From NCBI RefSeq assembly GCF_003853705.1, contig NZ_QTQI01000008.1, positions 124,001 to 188,000 on the forward strand: DNA of 64,000 nt, written 5' to 3'. The position numbers and the translations under genes are program-made. Below are positions 43,188 through 52,036 of this stretch, piece after piece. The notes under the pieces were generated by a model that made no database searches, was not told where the DNA came from, and saw only the letters and a list, made by a program, of their open reading frames with translations. The stretch is from Burkholderia sp. Bp8992 (lineage in GTDB: Bacteria; Pseudomonadota; Gammaproteobacteria; Burkholderiales; Burkholderiaceae). How positions within the stretch are numbered: position 1 is the stretch's first letter; each line of letters starts with the position of its first letter.

Positions 43188-44230
43188 CACAGATGCTCCA
43201 CTTGCAGGATCGCGTCGGCGAACGCCTGCGGCGCTTCCTGCGGCAGGTTGTGGCCAATGCCGCCGGAGATCGTCCGGTGCTGGTACTTGCCCGTGAACTT
43301 CTTCGCATACGCGGCCGGTTCCGGATGCGGCGCGCCGTTCGCGTCGCCTTCCATCGTGATCGTCGGCACGGTGATCGCGGGCCCGGCCGCCAGGCGCCGC
43401 TCGATGTCGTCGTACTGCGCCTCGCCCTTCGCGAGCCCGAGGCGCCAGCGATAGTTGTGGATCACGACGGCCACGTGATCGGGGTTCTGGAACGACGCGG
43501 CCGAGCGCGCATAGGTTTCGTCGGAGAACTGCCACTTCGGCGACGCGAGCTGCCAGATCAGCTTGTTGAACGCATCGCGGTTCGCGGCGTAGCCGAGTTC
43601 GCCGCGCTCGGTCGTGAAGTAGAACTGATACCACCACTGGAATTCGGCCTGCGGCGGCAGCGGCTTGGCGTTTGCCGCCTGGCTGCCGATCAGGTAGCCG
43701 CTCACCGACACCAGCGCCTTCACGCGCTGCGGCCACAGCGCCGCGATGATGTCGGCCGTGCGTGCGCCCCAGTCGTAGCCGCCGAACACGGCGCTGTCGA
43801 TCTTCAGCGCATCCATCAGCGCGACGATGTCGACGGCCGTCACGGCCTGCTGGCCGTTGCGCACCGTGTCGGCCGAGCGGAACGTCGTCGAGCCGTAGCC
43901 GCGCAGGTACGGCACGATCACGCGATAGCCGGCCTTGACGAGCAGCGGCGCGACTTCCGCGTAGCTATGGATGTCGTACGGCCAGCCGTGCAGCAGGAAC
44001 ACGACGGGGCCTTTCTTCGGGCCGAGATCGGCATACCCGACGTTGAGCACGCCCGCGTCGATCTGGTGGATCGTGCCCAGCGACGCGACGCCGGCCGCGC
44101 GCTTCGCAGTCGAGGCATCGGGGGCCGACTGCGCATGCGCGAGCGCGCTGAACCCACGGTCGGCAAGGCTCAGGCTCGCCAGCGTCGAGCCCAGGATCAG
44201 GCGGCGGCGGGTATTCACGGTATCAGGCAT
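43187..44230 (-). CDS. Tat-exported alpha/beta hydrolase (epoxide hydrolase / haloalkane dehalogenase-like)
   Basis: The protein is 347 residues from the ATG at 44230. The N-terminus holds a twin-arginine signal (NTRRRLILGSTLASLSLADRG). The hydrolase domain has VVFLLHGWPYDIHSY (oxyanion HGWP), nucleophile Asp in FGGYDWGARTADI and His in SGGIGHNLPQEAP, which is the epoxide-hydrolase pattern (Asp rather than Ser). It is coupled to cytochrome P460 by a one-base overlap. The substrate is unknown. Confidence 0.9.
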   Translation of the reverse strand: MPDTVNTRRRLILGSTLASLSLADRGFSALAHAQSAPDASTAKRAAGVASLGTIHQIDAGVLNVGYADLGPKKGPVVFLLHGWPYDIHSYAEVAPLLVKAGYRVIVPYLRGYGSTTFRSADTVRNGQQAVTAVDIVALMDALKIDSAVFGGYDWGARTADIIAALWPQRVKALVSVSGYLIGSQAANAKPLPPQAEFQWWYQFYFTTERGELGYAANRDAFNKLIWQLASPKWQFSDETYARSAASFQNPDHVAVVIHNYRWRLGLAKGEAQYDDIERRLAAGPAITVPTITMEGDANGAPHPEPAAYAKKFTGKYQHRTISGGIGHNLPQEAPQAFADAILQVEHL

Positions 44231-44509
44231 GACTCGTTCTCCAGTGTCGATCGCTAAGGAAGGGGCCCGCGCACGTGCGGGCAGTCCGGTTTCGCCGTTC
44301 GCAGCGGCGGCGCATGGCACCGCGCCGCCGTGTGAATCGCTTCACCGGATTTATATCCGAACCATCTGGAGGCTTTGTATCCCAACGTATCCAGGTGCGA
44401 ACACGACACACGGCGATTCAAAAATCGTGCGGGAAACGCGTATCGGCGGTGGGCCGCATGACGGTCGGCCCGCAATCGACGTTCGAACCACACCGACGCG
44501 CGAATCCGT

Positions 44510-44764
44510 TCACGCCTTCCGATCCGGCAGGATATGCGCACGAATCGATCGCCCCCGCCACGAAATGTGGTCGATCCGCGCGCGCAGCGTGTAGAGCCCC
44601 ACCGACGACAGCGTACTGAACCTGAGCAGCGCGATGGGGTCGCCGATCCCGGCCGGCACGCGTTCGATCGAATCGAACAGCGGGAATCCATGCCGCGTCA
44701 GGAACGCGCCGACCTCGTCGTCGCGTGCGTGTTCTTCGACATTGACCAGCAACAGTTCGGCCAT
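44510..44764 (-). CDS. Small hypothetical protein at the end of the acetate operon
   Basis: The protein is 84 residues (MAELLLVNVEEHARDDEVGAFLTRHGFPL...), starting 34 bp after the acetate kinase stop. It appears to be a soluble alpha/beta protein with no recognised family. Its position in the operon suggests a helper or regulator of the pathway. Confidence 0.6.
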   Translation of the reverse strand: MAELLLVNVEEHARDDEVGAFLTRHGFPLFDSIERVPAGIGDPIALLRFSTLSSVGLYTLRARIDHISWRGRSIRAHILPDRKA

Positions 44765-44797
44765 GACGGCTCCTTTCGTTGTGTGTTCGTCCGTCCG

Positions 44798-45976
44798 TCA
44801 GCGGATCAACCGGCGCGTATGGTGCGCGATCATCAGTTCTTCGTTGGTCGGGATCACCCACGCCGGTACGCGGCTCGACGCCGTCGTGACGAGCGGCCCG
44901 CCCGTGCTGTTCGCTTCGACGTCGATCTCGACGCCGAGCCACGCCGCACGGCGCATCACGCCTTCGCGAATCGCCTGCGCATGCTCGCCGATCCCCGCCG
45001 TGAAGACGATGGCGTCGATGCCCTCCATGGCGGCGGCAAGCGACCCGAGTTCGCGCGCGATGCGGTAGACGTACAGCTCGATCGCGAAGCGCGCATGCGG
45101 ATCGTCGCTCGCGAGCAAGGTCCGCATGTCGCTCGAGATGCCGGATACGCCGAGCAGTCCGGCGCGCCGATAAAGCAGATCCTCGACCGCGCGCACGTCC
45201 ATCCCGAGTTGTTCCATCAGGAAGAGCACGACGCCCGGATCCAGGTTGCCGCACCGCGTGCCCATCGGCAGTCCGTCGACCGCCGTGAACCCCATCGTGC
45301 TCGCGACGCTCTTGCCTGCAACGAGCGCACACATGCTCGCGCCGTTGCCGAGATGCGCGACGACCGTGCGCCCGCGCGCCGCCCGTGGCGCGACGTCGGG
45401 CAGCACGCTCGCGATGTACTCGTACGAGAGCCCGTGGAAACCGTAGCGGCGCACACCCTGGCTGGTGATCGACTCGGGCAGCGCGAACGCCTGGGACACC
45501 GCGGGCTGCGTGCAGTGGAACGCCGTGTCGAAGCAGGCGACCTGCTCGATACCGGGCTGCACCGCTTCGAGGATCCGAATCGGCGTGAGGTTGTGCGGTT
45601 GATGCAACGGCGCGAGCGGCGTGAGCTTTTCCAGCTCGGCCACGATCTCGGGCGTGACGCGCACCGGGCCGCTGAAGCGCTGCCCGCCATGCACGACACG
45701 ATGGCCCACCGCCGCGAGCCGGTGCCCTTCCTGGTGGGCCTCCAGGAACGCGGCGATCTGCGCGAGCCCCTCTTGATGGCCGAACGTGTCGCCGCCGGCC
45801 CATTGCTGCTCGTGACGCTCCGCGTGATGGTCGACGGCGCTGAAGTGCGCGGTGGCCGTATAGAGACCATCGACCTGACCGTGCACGATCAGCCCGAGCG
45901 TATCGCGCTGCACGTCGAACGCGGAAAACTTGATGCTCGACGAGCCGGCATTCAGCACCAGGATCACGTCTGCCAT
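44798..45976 (-). CDS. ackA: Acetate kinase
   Basis: The protein is 392 residues, the normal family length, from the ATG at 45976 (MADVILVLNAGSSSIKFSAF). Signature 1 (VLNAGSSSIKF), the middle GFHGLSYEYIASVLP, VAHLGNGASMCA, and the late VFTAGIGEHAQAIREG are all present. It makes ATP and acetate from acetyl phosphate. It lies 4 bp after the phosphotransacetylase gene, so the pair forms the Pta-Ack route. Confidence 0.96.
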   Translation of the reverse strand: MADVILVLNAGSSSIKFSAFDVQRDTLGLIVHGQVDGLYTATAHFSAVDHHAERHEQQWAGGDTFGHQEGLAQIAAFLEAHQEGHRLAAVGHRVVHGGQRFSGPVRVTPEIVAELEKLTPLAPLHQPHNLTPIRILEAVQPGIEQVACFDTAFHCTQPAVSQAFALPESITSQGVRRYGFHGLSYEYIASVLPDVAPRAARGRTVVAHLGNGASMCALVAGKSVASTMGFTAVDGLPMGTRCGNLDPGVVLFLMEQLGMDVRAVEDLLYRRAGLLGVSGISSDMRTLLASDDPHARFAIELYVYRIARELGSLAAAMEGIDAIVFTAGIGEHAQAIREGVMRRAAWLGVEIDVEANSTGGPLVTTASSRVPAWVIPTNEELMIAHHTRRLIR

Positions 45977-45980
45977 GGCG

Positions 45981-46919
45981 TCACCCCGCGCGGCTGGCCG
46001 CTTCACGCTGGCCGTTCGCGACAAGCATCGCGACCGCGCATGAAGCGAGCCGGGTAATCAACGAATCGGCACGACTCGTCAGGATGATCGGCACGCGCGC
46101 GCCGAGCACGATCCCGGCCGCGTCCGCGCCGGCCAGGAAAGACAGGCTCTTGGCGAGCATGTTGCCCGCTTCGAGGTCCGGCACCATCAGCACGTTCGCG
46201 TGCCCGGCCACCGGCGAATCGATCTGCTTGATGCGTGCGGCCTCGGGATCGATCGCGTTGTCGAGCGCGAGCGGGCCGTCGACGAGCGCGCCGGTAATCT
46301 GCCGCCGATCCACCATCTTGCACAGCGCGGCGGCTTCGAGCGTCGACGGCACTTTCGGGTTGACCGTCTCCATGGCGGAGAGAATCGCCACGTAGACCTG
46401 CGGAAATGCCAGCGCATGTGCCAGATCGATCGCGTTCTGCAGGATGTCGGCTTTTTCCTCGAGCGTCGGCGCGATATTGATCGCCGCGTCGGTCACGATC
46501 AGCGGATCGGCATGCGCGGGCACGTCCATCACGAAGCAATGGCTGATGCGCCGGCCGGTGCGCAATCCGGCATCGTGCCGCACCACTTCGGCCATGAGCT
46601 CGTCGGTGTGCAGGCTGCCCTTCATCAGCGCGGAAGCCCGGCCATCGCGGACGAGCCGCACCGCGGCCGCCGCCGATGCCTCGCTGTACGGCGCATCGAC
46701 GATCTCGTGATCGCTGATCGACAGCCCGAACCCCGCGGCGGTCGCTTCGATCCGTGCACGCGGGCCGACCAGGATCGGTTCGATCAGCCGCTTGCGCGCC
46801 GCCTCCAGCGCCCCCTCGAGCGAGCTTCGATCGCACGGGTGGACGACGGCAGTCGGCATCGGCGCCAGCGCCTCGCAGTGTTCGATGAGACGGCGGTATT
46901 TCTCGTGTCTGGTTTCCAT
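45981..46919 (-). CDS. pta: Phosphate acetyltransferase (PTA/PTB family)
   Basis: The protein is 312 residues from the ATG at 46919 (METRHEKYRRLIEHC). It belongs to the short phosphate acetyl/butyryl transferase family: PTAVVHPCDRSSLEGALEAA, SALMKGSLHTDELMAEVV, VTDAAINIAPTLEEKADILQNAIDLA and VPDLEAGNMLAKSL. It converts acyl-CoA to acyl phosphate. Its exact acyl preference (acetyl or butyryl) is not visible in the sequence. It lies between the PHB-polymerase-like gene and ackA. Confidence 0.93.
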   Translation of the reverse strand: METRHEKYRRLIEHCEALAPMPTAVVHPCDRSSLEGALEAARKRLIEPILVGPRARIEATAAGFGLSISDHEIVDAPYSEASAAAAVRLVRDGRASALMKGSLHTDELMAEVVRHDAGLRTGRRISHCFVMDVPAHADPLIVTDAAINIAPTLEEKADILQNAIDLAHALAFPQVYVAILSAMETVNPKVPSTLEAAALCKMVDRRQITGALVDGPLALDNAIDPEAARIKQIDSPVAGHANVLMVPDLEAGNMLAKSLSFLAGADAAGIVLGARVPIILTSRADSLITRLASCAVAMLVANGQREAASRAG

Positions 46920-46938
46920 CGCGGTTCCTTGCTGTCCG

Positions 46939-49287
46939 TCACTGCACACGATCGAGTGCTGCTACCGGCCCCGTGGCCGGCCGTATTGCAGGAGGCGCAC
47001 CCAGCACCGCGCGGATCCGTTGCAGGGCCGCCCACTGTGGCTCGCTCACCGACGCGCTTTGCACGCGCGGATCGCCCAGCAGCTTGTCCAGCAGCGTCAG
47101 CAGCCGCAGGCGATCCTCCGGCCGGGCCAGCAGCGCCGGCAGCGTGGCGACGGCCTGGTGCGGCGCGTAGGTCGCGATGAGCTCCTGCTCGCCATAGATG
47201 CGGCGCCACTGGTCGGGCGGCAGGTCCGGCAGATACTCGGCGTAGGCTTCGGCGAGTTCACGCTCGGTCGCGAGCTGCGCCAGCGGAAGCGGTTCGCCGC
47301 TACGTTCGAGCAGGAATGCCGCGCGCGCCACCGCCTCGGTGTAGCCACCCTGGTCGATCGATGCGAGCGCATCCTTCACGAACGGCAGGTCGCGAGGGTC
47401 CGTCACGACCGGCGAAGCCGCGTGACGATCGTGATACTGCTCCGCGAAATGAAGCATGAACGGCTGCGTGTACAGCGAGAAGAACAGCGACTCGGTACTT
47501 GCATCGCGGATCGCGCGGAAAAAATCGAGCGACGCGCTGACGATGTCCGAGCCGCGGCGTTCGAGCTTGCGCCACGGCTCGATATCGTCGGCCGGCTGAC
47601 GCTGGGCCTTGACCGTGTCGGCAGCCGGCTTCAGCCAGCCAAGCCAGGGATTCAGGTCCGAAAACGCCCAGCGCTGAAAGCGCAGCGGATGAAAATCGCG
47701 CAACAGGCGGGCCGTGGTTTCGTTCGACGCCTGCTGCACGAACGGCTGCAAGAACAGTTCATAGGCGCGCTGCGTGAATTCGGACAGCTCGGCGACGGCC
47801 TCGAACGCCTGTTCGTCCTTGCGCCCGAAGCGGTTGAAGTGCTGCGCGATCTCTTCGAGACGGTGCTCGGCGAAGGTGACGTCGTAGGCGACCTTCCCGT
47901 CGGCGCCTTTCACCTCCTCGATCGACATCGCATAGAGGCCGGGTGGCAGCGTCTCGACCGCATCCAGCACGCTGACGATCTGTGCGTGCTCCTTCTTGGC
48001 GACCTTGCCCGACACGAAGATGCCGAGATGCCCCACGTCCTCTTCCATCAACCCGATGATGACCTGCCCGCGCAACTTGATCTCCTCGGTGCTGCCGTAG
48101 ATGTCCGCGACCCAGTTGAATGCCTGCTGCGGCGGCGTGATGTTGTCGCCCATCGACGCGAACAGGATGATCGGCGAGCGGATCTCGCGCAGGTCGAACG
48201 CCTTGCCCGTGCCGTCGCGCACCTCGCCGGACCAGAGCTTGTTGCCGATGAACAGGTTGCGCGTGATCCATTCGATCTCCTCGCGGTTCATCAGGTAGTA
48301 ACCGCCCCACCAGCGCTCGAACTCGAGGAAGCGCGGCGGCTCGGTGTCGATGTTGTCGTACACGTGGTAATACTTGTCCCACAACGTGTTCGCCGGGTTC
48401 AGGTTCTCGAAGTTCTGCACGAGATAGGCGCCGTCGAACTTGCCGTTGCCCAGGTCCGACGCGAGCGATGCGAGCCAGGTACCGCCGAGCAGGCCGCCGG
48501 CATAGCGCATCGGATTGTCGCCGGGCCCCTCGCTCCACGCACCGCTCCAGTACGACATCGGGGCGCCGTTGATCACGATCGGGCCCGTATCGTCCGCCGA
48601 CGAGCTCGCGAGCATCATCGCGGCCCAGCCGCCCTGGCAGTTGCCGACGATCGCCGGCTTGAGGCTGTCCGGATGCAGTTCCCGCACCTTCCGGACGAAC
48701 GCCTGTTCCGCCGCACACACGTCGAGCAACGTCTGGCCGGGCTCGGGCTCCTGGAAAAACACGACGAAGTACACGGGATGGCCCGCGCGCAACGCCACAC
48801 CCACTTGCGAATCGTCCTTGAAGCCGCCGATGCCGGGGCCGTGCCCCGCGCGCGGATCGATGATCAGGTAAGGCCGCTTCGCGGCATCGACGATCACGCC
48901 GTCCGGCGGCTGGATGTGAACGAGCGCGTAATTGACGGGCTGCGCGAACTGCCGGCCGTCGAGCACGACCTCGTAGTCGAAATGCAGCACCGGCTTGAGC
49001 CCCCGGGCCGTGCGCTCGACGTATTGCGTGCCGCGCTCGCGCAGCGTGTCCCAGAACAGCAGCGAGCGCTGCACGGCGTCGACCGCGTAATGCCATGCGC
49101 TCAGCGGCGAGAAAGGCGTGCCGACGAGAGCGGCACCCGGGTCGCGACTGTCGCGATCGCTGCCGTCGAGTGCTTCGCCCAGCCGCTTCCCGTACTGTTC
49201 GATCGCGTGCTGCGTGCGCTTTTGCAGCACATGGACAATCTCCGCGGCGATCTCGTGACTGCGCGCCAGTTGCGTGGCAGCATCCAT
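46939..49287 (-). CDS. DUF3141 poly(3-hydroxybutyrate) polymerase-like protein
   Basis: The protein is 782 residues from the ATG at 49287 (MDAATQLARSHEI). The central alpha/beta-hydrolase domain has GNCQGGWAAMMLAS, in which a Cys sits at the nucleophile position as in PhaC polymerases (GxCxG). PYLIIDPRAGHGPGIGGF, FFQEPEPGQTLLDVC and EEDVGHLGIFVSGKVAKKEH support the DUF3141 assignment. It carries an additional ~350-residue C-terminal helical domain. It may polymerise or turn over hydroxyalkanoates under oxygen limitation, alongside Pta-Ack and FabI. Confidence 0.9.
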   Translation of the reverse strand: MDAATQLARSHEIAAEIVHVLQKRTQHAIEQYGKRLGEALDGSDRDSRDPGAALVGTPFSPLSAWHYAVDAVQRSLLFWDTLRERGTQYVERTARGLKPVLHFDYEVVLDGRQFAQPVNYALVHIQPPDGVIVDAAKRPYLIIDPRAGHGPGIGGFKDDSQVGVALRAGHPVYFVVFFQEPEPGQTLLDVCAAEQAFVRKVRELHPDSLKPAIVGNCQGGWAAMMLASSSADDTGPIVINGAPMSYWSGAWSEGPGDNPMRYAGGLLGGTWLASLASDLGNGKFDGAYLVQNFENLNPANTLWDKYYHVYDNIDTEPPRFLEFERWWGGYYLMNREEIEWITRNLFIGNKLWSGEVRDGTGKAFDLREIRSPIILFASMGDNITPPQQAFNWVADIYGSTEEIKLRGQVIIGLMEEDVGHLGIFVSGKVAKKEHAQIVSVLDAVETLPPGLYAMSIEEVKGADGKVAYDVTFAEHRLEEIAQHFNRFGRKDEQAFEAVAELSEFTQRAYELFLQPFVQQASNETTARLLRDFHPLRFQRWAFSDLNPWLGWLKPAADTVKAQRQPADDIEPWRKLERRGSDIVSASLDFFRAIRDASTESLFFSLYTQPFMLHFAEQYHDRHAASPVVTDPRDLPFVKDALASIDQGGYTEAVARAAFLLERSGEPLPLAQLATERELAEAYAEYLPDLPPDQWRRIYGEQELIATYAPHQAVATLPALLARPEDRLRLLTLLDKLLGDPRVQSASVSEPQWAALQRIRAVLGAPPAIRPATGPVAALDRVQ

Positions 49288-49348
49288 AACACTGTTCTCC
49301 AGAGGGGCAAGGTGAATCTCGACGCATTCCGGGAGCGGCCGCCTCGCG

Positions 49349-50158
49349 TCAGCCGAGCATGTGCATCCCCGCGTCGATGTAGTGAACGCCGCCGGTCATC
49401 GCGCGGGCGGCGTCGCTGGCAAGAAAGGTGCACAACGCGCCGACATCGTCGATGTCGAGCGGCCGGCGCAATGGCGCACGCCGGGCGGTGTCGTCGAGCA
49501 GGCGATCGAAGTTCGGCAGCCCGGAGGCCGCCCGCGTGGGCAATGCGCCGGGCGAGACCGCATGCACGCGAATGCCTGCCGGCCCAAGCTCGACGGCCAG
49601 GTAGCGAACGGCGGCTTCCAGCGCCGCCTTGACCGGCCCCATCACGCCGTACTCGGCGATCACCTGGTCGGCGCCGATGTAGGTCATCGCCATCAGGCTG
49701 CCGCCGGAGGTCATCAACGGCTCGGCAAGTTTCGCCATCCTGATGAACGAATGGCAGGAGGTGTCCATCGCGAGCGCGAACCCTTCCGGCGAACTGTCGA
49801 CAACCCGCGCGTGCAGATCGGCCCTGGGTGCATAAGCAACGGCATGCAGCAGGAAATCGAGGCTGCCCCACTGCTCGCCGATCGTGTCGAAGACCTCGCG
49901 CATCTGGTCGGCGCGACTCACGTCGACGGGCATCGCAATCGCCGGCTCCAGTTGTTCCAGCAGCGGCTCGACGTACGGCAACGCGCGGTCGGATTGCCAG
50001 GTCACGGCCAGCTCGGCACCCGCGGCGCGAAAGGCGCGCGCGCATCCCCAGGCGATACTCTGCTCGTTCGCCAGTCCGACGACGATTCCCCTCTTGCCTT
50101 CAAGCAACCGCGTGCCATTGCAAGACACACGCGACTCGCGCACGTCGTTGTTCGTCAT
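49349..50158 (-). CDS. fabI: Enoyl-ACP reductase FabI
   Basis: The protein is 269 residues. The NADH motif is GIVVGLANEQSIAWGCARAFRAAGA and the active-site Tyr and Lys lie in IAEYGVMGPVKAALEAA (Tyr-x6-Lys). The C-terminal DDVGALCTFLASDAARAMTGGVHYIDAGMHMLG is typical. It reduces enoyl-ACP in fatty-acid synthesis. It is the first gene of the operon behind the ANR box, and probably a second FabI in addition to the housekeeping one. Confidence 0.92.
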   Translation of the reverse strand: MTNNDVRESRVSCNGTRLLEGKRGIVVGLANEQSIAWGCARAFRAAGAELAVTWQSDRALPYVEPLLEQLEPAIAMPVDVSRADQMREVFDTIGEQWGSLDFLLHAVAYAPRADLHARVVDSSPEGFALAMDTSCHSFIRMAKLAEPLMTSGGSLMAMTYIGADQVIAEYGVMGPVKAALEAAVRYLAVELGPAGIRVHAVSPGALPTRAASGLPNFDRLLDDTARRAPLRRPLDIDDVGALCTFLASDAARAMTGGVHYIDAGMHMLG

Positions 50159-50252
50159 CGCGAAACCTCGGGTCGTATTTTTGAATTGGTCTTTCCGTCG
50201 CGAATCATTGTATTGAGGGTTTAATTACGCCCGATCATTCATGCGACATATT

Positions 50253-50266
50253 TTGATTTTTATCAA
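50253..50266. promoter_or_regulatory. FNR/ANR box of the fabI-phb-pta-ackA operon
   Basis: TTGAT-TTTT-ATCAA is a perfect inverted repeat identical to the FNR/ANR consensus half-sites. Its centre is about 100 bp before the fabI ATG, consistent with a class II activator site at -41. It implies oxygen-limitation control of the operon. Confidence 0.88.
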
Positions 50267-50416
50267 AATCGCTTTTGAATCAGATAATTACGGCGAAATG
50301 TTTCAACGCGGGATGGCGCATTTCATCGATATGTCATTCAATCGTGTGCGAAAGCGCGTGGTGCTTCCGCAGACAGCGATCATTCATGTCACCGCTGTTT
50401 TCGCCGTAAAACAGAA

Positions 50417-50455
50417 ACGAACGCAAGCCGCCTGACTGCGCGGGCCTGCGTTCGT
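50417..50455 (-). terminator. Terminator of the RND efflux operon
   Basis: ACGAACGCA (50417-50425) pairs with TGCGTTCGT (50447-50455), the stem extending through GCC/GGC. On the minus strand it is followed by a T-rich tract (TTCTGTTTT). It is ~50 bp past the stop at 50508. Confidence 0.6.
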
Positions 50456-50507
50456 CGATGTCATGCCTCCGGCTGGTTGCGTCCGGGCCGCGCCCGGACA
50501 TCCCCGG

Positions 50508-51989
50508 CTATCTGAATGCGATCGGCTGATCTGCCGGACGCGGCATCTCGCCACGATGCTGGATCCATCCGCCCCCTAGCGCACGGTACAGGTCGACCAG
50601 GTTCGTCCAGCGCGCCAGACGCGCATTGATCAGCGACTGCTGCGCCGCGTACAGGTCGGTTTGTGCGGTCAACACCGACAGGTAGCTGTCGGCACCGCTC
50701 TTGTAGCGCAGGTCCGACAGGTCGAAACGTCGCTGCTGCGCGTGCTCGTTGCGCTCGAGCGCCGCGATCTGCTGGTCGTACGTGCCGCGTGCGGCGAGGC
50801 CATCCGCCACTTCGCGGAACGCCGACTGGATCGCCTTCTCGTAGTTGGCGATCTCGATGCGCTTCTGCACGTGCGCGAGATCGAGGTTCGCGATGTTCGA
50901 GCCGCCTTCGAAGATCGGCAGCGCGATGTTCGGCGCGAACGACCACGCCGCCGTGCCGGCCTTGAACAGACCGCCCAACGTCGGGCTCGCGGTGCCGAAC
51001 GCGGCCGTCAGCGAGATCTTCGGGAAGAACGCCGCGCGGGCCGCACCGATGTTCGCGTTCGCGGCCAGCAGCGCCTGCTCGGCCTGCATCACGTCCGGAC
51101 GACGCGTCAGCAGGTCCGACGGCAAACCGGCCGGCACGTCCGGGAGCAGGTTCTGCGCATCGAGCGACAAGCCCGGCGGCAAGTCTTCCGGCAGCGGTTC
51201 GCCGACCAGTTGCACCAGCGCATTCAGCGCCTGTGCGCGTGCACGCGCCTGTGCCTGCTGGTTCGCGAGCGCCGTTTCGACGACCGTCTGCGCCTGACGC
51301 AAGTCGAGTTCCGTGCCGGTGCCGTTGTCGAACTGCAGCTTCGTCAGGCCATACGATGCCCGCGCGGTCTTCAGCGTGTTCTCCGTGACCTGCAGCAGAT
51401 CGTCGGTCGACAGCAGCGTCAGGTATTGATCGGCCACCTGCGACACCAGCGAGATTTCCGATGCCTGCCGTGCGTATGCAGTCGACAGGTATTGTGCAAG
51501 CGCCTGGTCCTTCAGGCTCTGCACGCGGCCGAACAGGTCGAGCTCCCACGATGCCGAAAGGCCGACGTCATAGGTGCGCGAGATGATCGCCTGGCTGGTC
51601 GGCGAGACACCCTGCGGATAGCGCTGAATGTTTCCCGTCGCCATACCGTCCAGCGTCGGAAACAGTGCCGCGCGCGTGATCTGGTACTGCGCGCGCGCCG
51701 CCTCGATATTCAGCACCGCCACACGTAGATCGCGATTGTTCGACAGCGCGATCTCGATCAGCCGCTGCAGGCGCGGATCGGCGAAGAATTCGCGCCAGCC
51801 GATGGCGGTCGCCGCCTGGCCGTTCGCGCTGCGCGCACCCGCTGCGGCGCCCGGCTGCGTCGCATAGACGCCGCCGGACGGGTACGCCTGCGCGACGGGT
51901 GCGTCGGGCCGCGTGTAGTGCGGCGCCATCGTGCAGCCCGCGGCGAAGAGCGCGGCCGCCGCAACCGCCGCCATGCGAATTCGACTCAT
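50508..51989 (-). CDS. RND efflux outer-membrane lipoprotein (NodT family)
   Basis: The protein is 493 residues from the ATG at 51989, supported by GGGAG seven bases upstream; an in-frame ATG at 52040 overlaps the pump stop (ATGA). The signal is MAAVAAAALFAAGCTMAP with a lipobox Cys. OEP-family repeats are WREFFADPRLQRLIEIALSNNRDLRVAVLNIEAARAQY and RPDVMQAEQALLAANANIGAARAAFFPKISL. It forms the outer-membrane channel of the tripartite pump. Confidence 0.95.
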   Translation of the reverse strand: MSRIRMAAVAAAALFAAGCTMAPHYTRPDAPVAQAYPSGGVYATQPGAAAGARSANGQAATAIGWREFFADPRLQRLIEIALSNNRDLRVAVLNIEAARAQYQITRAALFPTLDGMATGNIQRYPQGVSPTSQAIISRTYDVGLSASWELDLFGRVQSLKDQALAQYLSTAYARQASEISLVSQVADQYLTLLSTDDLLQVTENTLKTARASYGLTKLQFDNGTGTELDLRQAQTVVETALANQQAQARARAQALNALVQLVGEPLPEDLPPGLSLDAQNLLPDVPAGLPSDLLTRRPDVMQAEQALLAANANIGAARAAFFPKISLTAAFGTASPTLGGLFKAGTAAWSFAPNIALPIFEGGSNIANLDLAHVQKRIEIANYEKAIQSAFREVADGLAARGTYDQQIAALERNEHAQQRRFDLSDLRYKSGADSYLSVLTAQTDLYAAQQSLINARLARWTNLVDLYRALGGGWIQHRGEMPRPADQPIAFR

Positions 51990-52036
51990 GTTGCTCCCGT
52001 TGCGCACCGCCGCGGCACGCGTTTCAGATTGCACGC

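Larger units (their letters stand above)
50159..50507. other. AT-rich regulatory region between fabI and the efflux operon end
   Basis: The interval is strikingly AT-rich. It holds the FNR/ANR box at 50253-50266 and the terminator of the efflux operon near 50417-50455. A 64-codon plus-strand ORF (50241-50435) overlaps these elements and is not supported as a gene. Confidence 0.6.

Noticed and set aside
50241-50435. 64-codon plus-strand ORF in the AT-rich region before fabI
   Set aside because: It overlaps the FNR/ANR box and the efflux terminator, lacks a good ribosome site and has no recognisable features.
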